From NCBI GenBank assembly GCA_029168955.1, contig JAPDOI010000021.1:894001-958000 (forward strand): a DNA stretch of 64,000 nucleotides. Reading direction: 5' to 3'. Made by a program: the position numbers and the translations under genes. Below, in pieces: positions 10,632 to 22,904 of this stretch. The notes beneath the pieces were generated by a model, which did not search any database, was not told the origin of the DNA, and saw nothing but the letters and a program-made list of their open reading frames with translations. This stretch comes from Aplectana chamaeleonis (lineage: Eukaryota; Nematoda; Chromadorea; Rhabditida; Cosmocercidae). Every line of letters starts with the position of its first letter. The first letter of the stretch is position 1.

Positions 10632-10960
10632 TCAGGAATCGAAGTATTTTCATGGAGTCTCCACGAAAACAATGAATGAATGATACCGCTTTTAGAAATC
10701 GAAGTATTTTCATGGAGTCTCCACGAAAACAATGACTGATAATGCTATCAGGCATATGATACCAGCACAAACTTTCATTGTCATGGATGAATCATTCCAT
10801 TTTCTCGAGTGCTCCCCCCCCTTACTAATTTCAAGCCTCAATATGTCCGGTTCGGCATTTCTTCTCCAGTTTTTCGTTGTTTGGCTCTACACTACACGGG
10901 GCGGCACCCGAAATTTATTCATTGAAATGAAGAAAAACTCTATACTAGATACTGTTATCA
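10632..10960. repeat. Short direct repeat and C-run family fragments
   Basis: A block containing GAAGTATTTTCATGGAGTCT and CCACGAAAACAATGA occurs twice, at about 10637-10679 and 10697-10740. C-run and GGGGCGGCACCCG pieces of the 44846-44996 family follow. No gene is seen. Confidence 0.55.
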
Positions 10961-11430
10961 ATCTTACACGATTTTAGTTGTTTTTGCCGTAACTGCTCTT
11001 TAACGCCGCAGTGCACGTTATGGTATGTTTACACAAGGTGCTGAGTTGATCGCAAAACACTTGGCTCCCGGCGAGATTGAACCAGCATATTCCCTTTCCA
11101 AGGGAACGCCTTATCGCACTCCACCACCGAAGCCCTAACACTGCTCTCACAGAACTGCTCGGTAAATCTTCACCGAAGCAATTATCTTTTCACCCGCATA
11201 ACGCGAGGAAAGAGGAATACCGTCATAGATTACAGTCGTAGACCTGTCAGGATGATGCCCTAGTTAAGTCTTACACTATTTTGGTTGCTTTTGCCGTAAC
11301 TGCTGTTTAACGCTGCAGTGCACGTTAAGGTGCTGAGTTGATAGCAAAACGCTTGGCTCCGGGCGAGATTGAACCAGCATATTCCCTCTCCAAGGGAGCG
11401 CCTTATTGCACTCCACCACCGAAGCCCTAA

Positions 11431-11957
11431 GGCCCCGGTCAGAGTTGGTGCTATTTGCATCTGTAACCCACCGACTCCCCCCAACACCCCCCCCCCGCAC
11501 CCCCCAACACCCACCCGTTCGATAAATATGATTAGAATGATGGAGTGAGGTTGAGAAAATCACTCGGTGTATCCAACTAGATATGACGATGACTACGTGG
11601 CCGACAGGATTGCACCTGTTCAGAGAAATAGTGAAGGAGAGTAAGGTGAAGGAACGGAGGTAGCAGTAAGGTTGGCTTTCTAGTGATACACAATGTTTTA
11701 TCATCGACCCGCCCACCCGGTGATTTTCTCATCCGCCGTCATCCACGTATTGCATGGATATCGACCGCGTCGGATACACCGAGTGATTTTCTCAACCTCA
11801 CTCCATCATTTTAAACATACGTATCAACCGGGTGGGTGTTGGGGGTGTTGGGGGGTGCGGGGGGATACACCGAGTGATTTTTGCATCCCATTTCCAATGC
11901 ATTCTGTGTGTATCGACCGGGCGGGAGACGTCGGCTCATCCAACTATGACCGGGGCC
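11431..11957. mobile_element. GGCCCCGG foldback element, copy 4, inserted in satellite
   Basis: It has the same inverted ends as 96-749, with exact TAA at 11428-11430 and 11958-11960. Uninterrupted monomers read GCCCTAACACTGC here, which fixes the empty site and the 3-bp duplication. Confidence 0.9.
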
Positions 11958-11960
11958 TAA

Positions 11961-12243
11961 AGCGCTTTTCACAGTCTGCCGGACGACGACGTCTGGCACG
12001 TAATAAGAGTGCCGCAATGCGAGGGAAGCTGCTGTTAACAACCGTCAGTTCCGACTCATAAGTACAAAATGTAAGCCGAAACCAACACGTTTTGACCCGT
12101 CATAACTTGCTCCGACGTCGTGTCAATGATTTCACCGCACTGCGACGTCGGTCGGCCGATACCGCAGTGCGGGCCTCACCGACGCCGCAGTCCTATCTTA
12201 TAACGTACCGGACGGCGTCGTCCGGCAGACTGTGAATGGCGCT
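11961..12243. mobile_element. AGCGC-ended element (283 bp) inserted beside copy 4 at the same TAA
   Basis: Ends are AGCGCTTTTCACAGTCTGCC and the complement of AGCGCCATTCACAGTCTGCC, with TAA at 11958-11960 and 12244-12246. The satellite monomer resumes immediately with CACTGCTCTCACAG. A diverged, left-truncated relative is at about 24320-24470. The TAA target again suggests a PIF/Harbinger-like mechanism; this is inference. Confidence 0.85.
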
Positions 12244-12467
12244 TAACACTGCTCTCACAGAACTGCTCGGTAAATCTTCACCGAGGCAATTGTCTTTCCA
12301 CCCGCATAACGCGAGGAAACAGGAATACCGTCATAGACTATATTACAGTCGTAGACCTGTCAGGATGAAGCCCTAGTTGAGTCTTACACGGTTTTGGTTG
12401 CTTTTGCCGTAACTGCTATTTAACGCTGCAGTGCACGTTAAGGTGCTGAGTTGATAGCAAAACGCTT

Positions 12468-12539
12468 GGCTCCGGGCGAGATTGAACCAGCATATTCCCT
12501 TTCCAAGGGAGCGCCTTATCGCACTCCACCACCGAAGCC
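12468..12539 (-). ncRNA. tRNA-like segment of the satellite monomer (representative copy)
   Basis: Read on the minus strand, 72 nt run from GGCTTCG to CGGAGCC, and these seven-base ends pair as an acceptor stem. After the 5' end comes TGGTGGAGTGCGATAAGGCG, close to the Ser/Leu-type A box TGGCCGAGTGGTTAAGGCG. Next is an anticodon-like arm CTCCC-TTGGAAA-GGGAA (GGA at the anticodon position), then GGTTCAATCTC, one base off the B-box consensus. GCGTTTTG follows directly, giving a T4 run usable as a Pol III terminator. The D stem is poor and no long variable arm exists, so this is a tRNA-derived, SINE-like unit rather than a working tRNA gene. The same segment recurs in nearly every monomer. Confidence 0.6.
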
Positions 12540-15500
12540 CTAACACTGCTCTCACAGAACTGCTCGGTAAATCTTCACCGAAGCAATTATCTTTTCACCC
12601 GCATAACGCGAGGAAACAGGAATACCGTCATAGACTATATTACAGTCGTAGACCTGTCAGGATGATGCCCTAGTTGAGTCTTACACGGTTTTGGTTGCTT
12701 TTGCCGTAACTGCTATTTAACGCTGCAGTGCACGTTAAGGTGCTGAGTTGATAGCAAAACGCTTGGCTCCGGGCGAGATTGAACCAGCATATTCCCTTTC
12801 CGAGAGAGCGCCTTATCGCACTCCACCACCGAAGCCCTAACACTGCTCTCACAGAACTGCTCGGTAAATCTTCACCGAAGCAATTATCTTTTCACCCGCA
12901 TAACGCGAGGAAACAGGAATACCGTCATAGACTATATTACAGTCGTAGACCTGTCAGGATGAAGCCCTAGTTGAGTCTTACACGACTTTGGTTGCTTTTG
13001 CCGTAACTGCTATTTAACGCTGCAGTGCACGTTAAGGTGCTGAGTTGATAGCAAAACGCTTGGCTCCGGGCGAGATTGAACCAGCATATTCCCTTTCCAA
13101 GGGAGCGCCTTATCGCACTCCACCACCGAAGCCCTAACACTGCTCTCACAGAACTGCTCGGTAAATCTTCACCGAAGCAATTATCTTTTCACCCGCATAA
13201 CGCGAGGAAACAGGAATACCGTCATAGACTATATTACAGTCGTAGACCTGTCAGGATGATGCCCTAGTTGAGTCTTACACGCTTTTGGTTGCTTTTGCCG
13301 TAACTGCTATTTAACGCTGCAGTGCACGTTAAGGTGCTGAGTTGATAGCAAAACGCTTGGCTCCGGGCGAGATTGAACCAGCATATTCCCTTTCCAAGGG
13401 AGCGCCTTATCGCACTCCACCACCGAAGCCCTAACACTGCTCTCACAGAACTGCTCGGTAAATCTTCACCGAAGCAATTATCTTTTCACCCGCATAACGC
13501 GAGGAAACAGGAATACCGTCATAGACTATATTACAGTCGTAGACCTGTCAGGATGATGCCCTAGTTGAGTCTTACACGAATTTGGTTGCTTTTGCCGTAA
13601 CTGCTATTGAACGCTGCAGTGCACGTTAGGGTGCTGAGTTGATAGCAAAACGCTTGGCTCCGGGCGAGATTGAACCAGCATATTACCTTTCCAAGGGAGC
13701 GCCTTATCGCACTCCACCACCGAAGCCCTAACACTGCTCTCACAGAACTGCTCGGTAAATCTTCACCGAAGCAATTATCTTTTCACCCGCATAACGCGAG
13801 GAAACAGGAATACCGTCATAGACTATATTACAGTCGTAGACCTGTCAGGATGATGCCCTAGTTGAGTCTTACACGACTTTGGTTGCTTTTGCCGTAACTG
13901 CTGTTTAACGCTGCAGTGCACGTTAAGGTGCTGAGTTGATAGCAAAACGCTTGGCTCCGGGCGAGATTGAACCAGCATATTCCCGTTCCAAGGGAGCGCC
14001 TTATCGCACTCCACCACCGAAGCCCTAACACTGCTCTCACAGAACTGTTCGGTAAATCTTCACCGAAGCAATTATCTTTTCACCCGCATAACGCGAGGAA
14101 ACAGGAATACCGTCATAGACTATATTACAGTCGTAGACCTGTCAGGATGATGCCCTAGTTGAGTCTTACACGACTTTGGTTGCTTTTGCCGTAACTGCTA
14201 TTGAACGCTGCAGTGCACGTTAGGGTGCTGAGTTGATAGCAAAACGCTTGGCTCCGGGCGAGATTGAACCAGCATATTCCCTTTCCAAGGGAGCGCCTTA
14301 TCGCACTCCACCACCGAAGCCCTAACACTGCTCTCACAGAACTGCTCGGTAAATCTTCACCGAAGCAATTATCTTTTCACCCGCATAACGCGAGGAAACA
14401 GGAATACCGTCATAGACTATATTACAGTCGTAGACCTGTCAGGATGATGCCCTAGTTGAGTCTTACACGATTTTGGTTTCTTTTGCCGTAACTGCTGTTT
14501 AACGCTGCAGTGCACGTTAAGGTGCTGAGTTGATAGCAAAACGCTTGGCTCCGGGCGAGATTGAACCAGCATATTCCCTTTCCGAGAGAGCGCCTTATCG
14601 CACTCCACCACCGAAGCCCTAACACTGCTCTCACAGAACTGCTCGGTAAATCTTCACCGAAGCAATTATCTTTTCACCCGCATAACGCGAGGAAACAGGA
14701 ATACCGTCATAGACTATATTACAGTCGTAGACCTGTCAGGATGATGCCCTAGTTGAGTCTTACACGACTTTGGTTGCTTTTGCCGTAACTGCTATTGAAC
14801 GCTGCAGTGCACGTTAAGGTGCTGAGTTGATAGCAAAACGCTTGGCTCCGGGCGAGATTGAACCAGCATATTCCCGTTCCAAGGGAGCGCCTTATCGCAC
14901 TCCACCACCGAAGCCCTAACACTGCTCTCACAGAACTGCTCGGTAAATCTTCACCGAAGCAATTATCTTTTCACCCGCATAACGCGAGGAAACAGGAATA
15001 CCGTCATAGACTATATTACAGTCGTAGACCTGTCAGGATGATGCCCTAGTTGAGTCTTACACGACTTTGGTTGCTTTTGCCGTAACTGCTGTTTAACGCT
15101 GCAGTGCACGTTAAGGTGCTGAGTTGATAGCAAAAAGCTTGGCTCCGGGCGAGATTGAACCAGCATATTCCGTTCCAAGGGAGCGCCTTATCGCACTCCA
15201 CCACCGAAGCCCTAACACTGCTCTCACAGAACTGCTCGGTAAATCTTCACCGAAGCAATTATCTTTTCACCCGCATAACGCGAGGAAACAGGAATACCGT
15301 CATAGACTATATTACAGTCGTAGACCTGTCAGGATGATGCCCTAGTTGAGTCTTACACGATTTTGGTTTCTTTTGCCGTAACTGCTGTTTAACGCTGCAG
15401 GGCACGTTAAGGTGCTGAGTTGATAGCAAAAAGCTTGGCTCCGGGCGAGATTGAACCAGCATATTCCCTTTCCAAGGGAGCGCCTTATCGCACTCCACCA

Positions 15501-18500
15501 CCGAAGCCCTAACACTGCTCTCACAGAACTGTTCGGTAAATCTTCACCGAAGCAATTATCTTTTCACCCGCATAACGCGAGGAAACAGGAATACCGTCAT
15601 AGACTATATTACAGTCGTAGACCTGTCAGGATGATGCCCTAGTTGAGTCTTACACGACTTTGGTTGCTTTTGCCGTAACTGCTGTTTAACGCTGCAGTGC
15701 ACGTTAAGGTGCTGAGTTGATAGCAAAACGCTTGGCTCCGGGGCGAGATTGAACCAGCATATTCCCTTTCCAAGGGAGCGCCTTATCGCACTCCACCACC
15801 GAAGCCCTAACACTGCTCTCACAGAACTGCTCGGTAAATCTTCACCGAAGCAATTATCTTTTCACCCGCATAACGCGAGGAAACAGGAATACCGTCATAG
15901 ACTATATTACAGTCGTAGACCTGTCAGGATGATGCCCTAGTTGAGTCTTACACGACTTTGGTTGCTTTTGCCGTAACTGCTGTTTAACGCTGCAGTGCAC
16001 GTTAAGGTGCTGAGTTGATAGCAAAACGCTTGGCTCCGGGCGAGATTGAACCAGCATATTCCCGTTCCAAGGGAGCGCCTTATCGCACTCCACCACCGAA
16101 GCCCTAACACTGCTCTCACAGAACTGCTCGGTAAATCTTCACCGAAGCAATTATCTTTTCACCCGCATAACGCGAGGAAACAGGAATACCGTCATAGACT
16201 ATATTACAGTCGTAGACCTGTCAGGATGATGCCCTAGTTGAGTCTTACACGACTTTGGTTGCTTTTGCCGTAACTGCTGTTTAACGCTGCAGTGCACGTT
16301 AAGGTGCTGAGTTGATAGCAAAACGCTTGGCTCCGGGCGAGATTGAACCAGCATATTCCTTTCCAAGGAGCGCCTTATCGCACTCCACCACCGAAGCCCT
16401 AACACTGCTCTCACAGAACTGTTCGGTAAATCTTCACCGAAGCAATTATCTTTTCACCCGCATAACGCGAGGAAACAGGAATACCGTCATAGACTATATT
16501 ACAGTCGTAGACCTGTCAGGATGATGCCCTAGTTGAGTCTTACACGACTTTGGTTGCTTTTGCCGTAACTGCTGTTTAACGCTGCAGTGCACGTTAGGGT
16601 GCTGAGTTGATAGCAAAACGCTTGGCTCCGGGCGAGATTGAACCAGCATATTCCCTTTCCAAGGGAGCGCCTTATCGCACTCCACCACCGAAGCCCTAAC
16701 ACTGCTCTCACAGAACTGCTCGGTAAATCTTCACCGAAGCAATTATCTTTTCACCCGCATAACGCGAGGAAACAGGAATACCGTCATAGACTATATTACA
16801 GTCGTAGACCTGTCAGGATGAAGCCCTAGTTGAGTCTTACACGACTTCGGTTTTTTTTGCCGTAACAGCTGTTTAACGCTGCAGTGCACGTTAAGGTGCT
16901 TAGTTGATAGCAAAACGCTTGGCTCCGGGCGATATTGAACCAGCATATTCCCTTTCCAAGAGAGCGCCTTATCGCACTCCACCACCGAAGCCCTAACACT
17001 GCTCTCTTAAGAACTGCTCGGTAAATCTTCACCGAAGCAATTATCTTTTCACCCGCATAACGCGAGGAAACAGGAATACCGTCATAGACTATATTACAGT
17101 CGTAGACCTGTCAGGATGATGCCCTAGTTGAGTCTTACACGACTTTGGTTGCTTTTGCCGTAACTGCTATTGAACGCTGCAGTGCACGTTAAGGTGCTGA
17201 GTTGATAGCAAAACGCTTGGCTCCGGGCGAGATTGAACCAGCATATTCCCTTTCCAAGGGAGCGCCTTATCGCACTCCACCACCGAAGCCCTAACACTGC
17301 TCTCACAGAACTGCTCGGTAAATCTTCACCGAAGCAATTATCTTTTCACCCGCATAACGCGAGGAAACAGGAATACCGTCATAGACTATATTACAGTCGT
17401 AGACCTGTCAGGATGATGCCCTAGTTGAGTCTTACACGGTTTTGGTTGCTTTTGCCGTAACTGCTATTTAACGCTGCAGTGCACGTTAAGGTGCTGAGTT
17501 GATAGCAAAACGCTTGGCTCCGGGCGAGATTGAACCAGCATATTCCCGTTCCAAGGGAGCGCCTTATCGCACTCCACCACCGAAGCCCTAACACTGCTCT
17601 CACAGAACTGCTCGGTAAATCTTCACCGAAGCAATTATCTTTTCACCCGCATAACGCGAGGAAACAGGAATACCGTCATAGACTATATTACAGTCGTAGA
17701 CCTGTCAGGATGATGCCCTAGTTGAGTCTTACACGACTTTGGTTGCTTTTGCCGTAACTGCTGTTTAACGCTGCAGTGCACGTTAAGGTGCTGAGTTGAT
17801 AGCAAAACGCTTGGCTCCGGGCGAGATTGAACCAGCATATTCCCTTTCCAAGGGAGCGCCTTATCGCACTCCACCACCGAAGCCCTAACACTGCTCTCAC
17901 AGAACTGTTCGGTAAATCTTCACCGAAGCAATTATCTTTTCACCCGCATAACGCGAGGAAAGAGGAATACCGTCATAGACTATATTACAGTCGTAGACCT
18001 GTCAGGATGATGCCCTAGTTGAGTCTTACACGCTTTTGGTTGCTTTGCCGTAACTGCTATTTAACGCTGCAGTGCACGTTAGGGTGCTGAGTTGATAGCA
18101 AAACGCTTGGCTCCGGGCGAGATTGAACCAGCATATTACCTTTCCAAGGGAGCGCCTTATCGCACTCCACCACCGAAGCCCTAACACTGCTCTCACAGAA
18201 CTGCTCGGTAAATCTTCACCGAAGCAATTATCTTTTCACCCGCATAACGCGAGGGAACAGGAATACCGTCATAGACTATATTACAGTCGTAGACCTGTCA
18301 GGATGATGCCCTAGTTGAGTCTTACACGACTTTGGTTGCTTTTGCCGTAACTGCTGTTTAACGCTGCAGTGCACGTTAAGGTGCTGAGTTGATAGCAAAA
18401 CGCTTGGCTCCGGGCGAGATTGAACCAGCATATTCCCTTTCCAAGGAGCGCCTTATCGCACTCCACCCCCGAAGCCCTAACACTGCTCTGACAGAACTGC

Positions 18501-21500
18501 TCGGTAAATCTTCACCGAAGCAATTATCTTTTCACCCGCATAACGCGAGGAAACAGGAATACCGTCATAGACTATATTACAGTCGTAGACCTGTCAGGAT
18601 GATGCCCTAGTTGAGTCTTACACGACTTTGGTTGCTTTTGCCGTAACTGCTGTTTAACGCTGCAGTGCACGTTAAGGTGCTGAGTTGATAGCAAAACGCT
18701 TGGCTCCGGGCGAGATTGAACCAGCATATTCCCTTTCCAAGGGAGCGCCTTATCGCACTCCACCACCGAAGCCCTAACACTGCTCTCACAGAACTGCTCG
18801 GTAAATCTTCACCGAAGCAATTATCTTTTCACCCGCATAACGCGAGGAAACAGGAATACCGTCATAGACTATATTACAGTCGTAGACCTGTCAGGATGAT
18901 GCCCTAGTTGAGTCTTACACGACTTTGGTTGCTTTTGCCGTAACTGCTGTTTAACGCTGCAGTGCACGTTAAGGTGCTGAGTTGATAGCAAAACGCTTGG
19001 CTCCGGGCGAGATTGAACCAGCATATTCCCTTTCCAAGGGAGCGCCTTATCGCACTCCACCACCGAAGCCCTAACACTGCTCTCACAGAACTGTTCGGTA
19101 AATCTTCACCGAAGCAATTATCTTTTCACCCGCATAACGTGAGGAAACAGGAATACCGTCATAGACTATATTACAGTCGTAGACCTGTCAGGATGAAGCC
19201 CTAGTTGGGTCTTACACGACTTTGGTTGCTTTTGCCGTAACTGCTATTTAACGCTGCAGTGCACGTTAAGGTGCTGAGTTGATAGCAAAAAGTTTGGCTC
19301 CGGGCGAGATTGAACCAGCATATTCCCTTTCCAAGGGAGCGCCTTATCGCACTCCACCACCGAAGCCCTAACACTGCTCTCACAGAACTGCTCGGTAAAT
19401 CTTCACCGAAGCAATTATCTTTTCACCCGCATAACGCGAGGAAACAGGAATACCGTCATAGACTATATTACAGTCGTAGACCTGTCAGGATGATGCCCTA
19501 GTTGAGTCTTACACGATTTTGGTTTCTTTTGCCGTAACTGCTGTTTAACGCTGCAGTGCACGTTAAGGTGCTGAGTTGATAGCAAAACGCTTGGCTCCGG
19601 GCGAGATTGAACCAGCATATTCCCTTTCCAAGGGAGCGCCTTATCGCACTCCACCACCGAAGCCCTAACACTGCTCTCACAGAACTGCTCGGTAAATCTT
19701 CACCGAAGCAATTATCTTTTCACCCGCATAACGCGAGGAAACAGGAATACCGTCATAGACTATATTACAGTCGTAGACCTGTCAGGATGATGCCCTAGTT
19801 GAGTCTTACACGATTTTGGTTTCTTTTGCCGTAACTGCTGTTTAACGCTGCAGTGCACGTTAAGGTGCTGAGTTGATAGCAAAACGCTTGGCTCCGGGCG
19901 AGATTGAACCAGCATATTCCCTTTCCAAGGGAGCGCCTTATCGCACTCCACCACCGAAGCCCTAACACTGCTCTCACAGAACTGCTCGGTAAATCTTCAC
20001 CGAAGCAATTATCTTTTCACCCGCATAACGCGAGGAAACAGGAATACCGTCATAGACTATATTACAGTCGTAGACCTGTCAGGATGATGCCCTAGTTGAG
20101 TCTTACACGATTTTGGTTTCTTTTGCCGTAACTGCTGTTTAACGCTGCAGTGCACGTTAAGGTGCTGAGTTGATAGCAAAACGCTTGGCTCCGGGCGAGA
20201 TTGAACCAGCATAGTCCCGTTCCAAGGCAGCGCCTTATCGCACTCCACCACCGAAGCCCTAACACTGCTCTCACAGAACTGCTCGGTAAATCTTCACCGA
20301 AGCAATTATCTTTTCACCCGCATAACGCGAGGAAACAGGAATACCGTCATAGACTATATTACAGTCGTAGACCTGTCAGGATGATGCCCTAGTTGAGTCT
20401 TACACGATTTTGGTTTCTTTTGCCGTAACTGCTGTTTAACGCTGCAGTGCACGTTAAGGTGCTGAGTTGATAGCAAAACGCTTGGCTCCGGGCGAGATTG
20501 AACCAGCATATTCCCGTTCCAAGGGAGCGCCTTATCGCACTCCACCACCGAAGCCCTAACACTGCTCTCACAGAACTGCTCGGTAAATCTTCACCGAAGC
20601 AATTATCTTTTCACCCGCATAACGCGAGGAAACAGGAATACCGTCATAGACTATATTACAGTCGTAGACCTGTCAGGATGATGCCCTAGTTGAGTCTTAC
20701 ACGATTTTGGTTTCTTTTGCCGTAACTGCTGTTTAACGCTGCAGTGCACGTTAAGGTGCTGAGTTGATAGCAAAACGCTTGGCTCCGGGCGAGATTGAAC
20801 CAGCATATTCCCGTTCCAAGAGCGCCTTATCGCACTCCACCACCGAAGCCCTAACACTGCTCTCACAGAACTGTTCGGTAAATCTTCACCGAAGCAATTA
20901 TCTTTTCACCCGCATAACGCGAGGAAACAGGAATACCGTCATAGACTATATTACAGTCGTAGACCTGTCAGGATGATGCCCTAGTTGAGTCTTACACGAT
21001 TTTGGTTTCTTTTGCCGTAACTGCTGTTTAACGCTGCAGTGCACGTTAAGGTGCTGAGTTGATAGCAAAACGCTTGGCTCCGGGCGAGATTGAACCAGCA
21101 TATTCCCTTTCCAAGAGAGCGCCTTATCGCACTCCACCACCGAAGCCCTAACACTGCTCTCACAGAACTGTTCGGTAAATCTTCACCGAAGCAATTATCT
21201 TTTCACCCGCATAACGCGAGGAAACAGGAATACCGTCATAGACTATATTACAGTCGTAGACCTGTCAGGATGATGCCCTAGTTGAGTCTTACACGATTTT
21301 GGTTTCTTTTGCCGTAACTGCTGTTTAACGCTGCAGTGCACGTTAAGGTGCTGAGTTGATAGCAAAACGCTTGGCTCCGGGCGAGATTGAACCAGCATAT
21401 TCCCTTTCCAAGGGAGCGCCTTATCGCACTCCACCACCGAAGCCCTAACACTGCTCTCACAGAACTGTTCGGTAAATCTTCACCGAAGCAAATATCTTTC

Positions 21501-21641
21501 ACCCGCATAACGCGAGGAAACAGGAATACCGTCATAGACTATATTACAGTCGTAGACCTGTCAGGATGATGCCCTAGTTGAGTCTTACACGGTTTGGTTT
21601 CTTTTGCCGTAACTGCTGTTTAACGCTGCAGTGCACGTTAA

Positions 21642-22114
21642 AGGCAGTGCTGAGTTGTTTCAAGTTTTCCACTCGAAACAATGCGAGATTGACAACCAGC
21701 ATATTCCAAAATCACGAAGAAACGGCGAGAAACGCACTATCGTCTTACTCCACCATTATTCTCTGGCATGGACTAGTTGTCCGACTGAATGAACATGTTC
21801 ACGGTGGTTGTCACCGGTAATAAATGGGACTGACCGGAAATGGAAGAATATTTTGGGCAAAATAGTATTAGTTAGGGCCCGAAGGAAAGAACGGAGCAAC
21901 ACAGATTGGAGAATTGCAAAAGACGGGTTCACAAAAGATTTCATTGTCACAACGAACAGTTCCATTGATACTTAAGAGGCGGGCTGATACTTGAGGATTT
22001 CGTGCCCTTCTGGTGCGTTTTTCTCGGTTTCTTCGTCATTTCAGTTCTACTCGGGGGCCAAACAATCGATTTAGCGATTAATCTCAAAATCGAAGATTAT
22101 CGTGAACACTGTCT
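21642..22114. mobile_element. TTAA-flanked MITE family C, copy 2, inserted in satellite
   Basis: It begins AGGCAGTGCTGAG and ends TCGTGAACACTGTCT, flanked by TTAA at 21638-21641 and 22115-22118. Intact monomers read CACGTTAAGGTGCTGAG, so the TTAA is the original target. The internal sequence follows copy 1 at 6834-7318. Confidence 0.9.
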
Positions 22115-22601
22115 TTAAGGTGCTGAGTTGATAGCAAAACGCTTGGCTCCGGGCGAGATTGAACCAGCATATTCCCGTTCCAAGGGAGCGCCTTATCGCA
22201 CTCCACCACCGAAGCCCTAACACTGCTCTCACAGAACTGTTCGGTAAATGTTCACCGAAGCAATTATCTTTTCACCCGCATAACGTGAGGAAACAGGAAT
22301 ACCCTCATAGACTATATTACAGTCGTAGACCTGTCAGGATGAAGCCCTAGTTGAGTCTTACACGACTTTGGTTGCTTTTGCCGTAACTGCTATTTAACGC
22401 TGCAGTGCACGTTAAGGTGCTGAGTTGATAGCAAAAAGTTTGGCTCCGGGCGAGATTGAACCAGCATATTCTTTTTCCAAGGGAGCGCCTTATCGCACTC
22501 CACCACCGAAGCCCTAACACTGCTCTCACAGAACTGCTCGGTAAATCTTCACCGAAGCAATTATCTTTTCACCCGCATAACGGGACAAGAACATAAGTTA
22601 A

Positions 22602-22900
22602 GTGCGCGAGAACGGGGCTACCGTAATCTCAGGAATGATGTTATACAGCCCCCATTCAGCTATCGTAAACAAAATTGATGATACCCAATAGATAAAGGGT
22701 AGAATATAAAAGGAGTGGAGAGCGGTGTGTCTTCATTCACACACCGTCCTTCTCCAGGCGTCAGCAGTTGAGGATCTGCCTGGACTGCAAAGCAGGAAAA
22801 CAGCACCACCGGTTGTCAAGATGTAGCGAATGTGGAGTCCAAACTTAGAAAATTTTAGAGCCAACTCGAGTGAGATTACGGTAGCCCCGTTCTGGAGCAC
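22602..22900. mobile_element. Foldback element with TATA-bearing core, copy 2, TTAA-flanked
   Basis: The arms pair as GTGCGCGAGAACGGGGCTAC with the complement of GTGCTCCAGAACGGGGCTAC, flanked by TTAA at 22598-22601 and 22901-22904. The core, here on the plus strand, reads AGAATATAAAAGGAGTGG, then the AGCGGTGTGT...ACACACCG hairpin, then a purine-rich spacer. It directly abuts family A copy 2, sharing one TTAA. Confidence 0.75.
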
Positions 22901-22904
22901 TTAA

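Larger units (their letters stand above)
10961..22583. repeat. 297-bp tandem satellite array, about 35 monomers
   Basis: Monomers repeat head to tail every 297 bp (for example starts at 12373, 12670, 12967, 13264), mostly a few percent different. Small indels occur, such as one-base changes near 15740, 16360 and 18040. The first monomer (10961-11259) is more diverged and keeps an extra TATGTTTACACAA. The last is cut near 22583. Three mobile elements interrupt the array: 11431-11957, 11961-12243 and 21642-22114. Both strands are open for about 60 codons per monomer, but these frames only repeat the satellite. The minus strand of each unit contains a tRNA-like segment. Neighbouring monomers share variants in blocks, such as ATTTTGGTTTC from 19510 to 21320, which points to local copying. 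Confidence 0.95.

Noticed and set aside
12373..21569. Dozens of 60-73-codon ORFs on both strands every 297 bp
   Set aside because: They repeat the satellite with the same frame on both strands, have no start context or motifs, and shift with monomer indels.
10961..22583. CRISPR array or rDNA-type tandem genes
   Set aside because: The repeats are 297 bp without unique spacers, no ribosomal RNA similarity is seen, and the window is eukaryotic.
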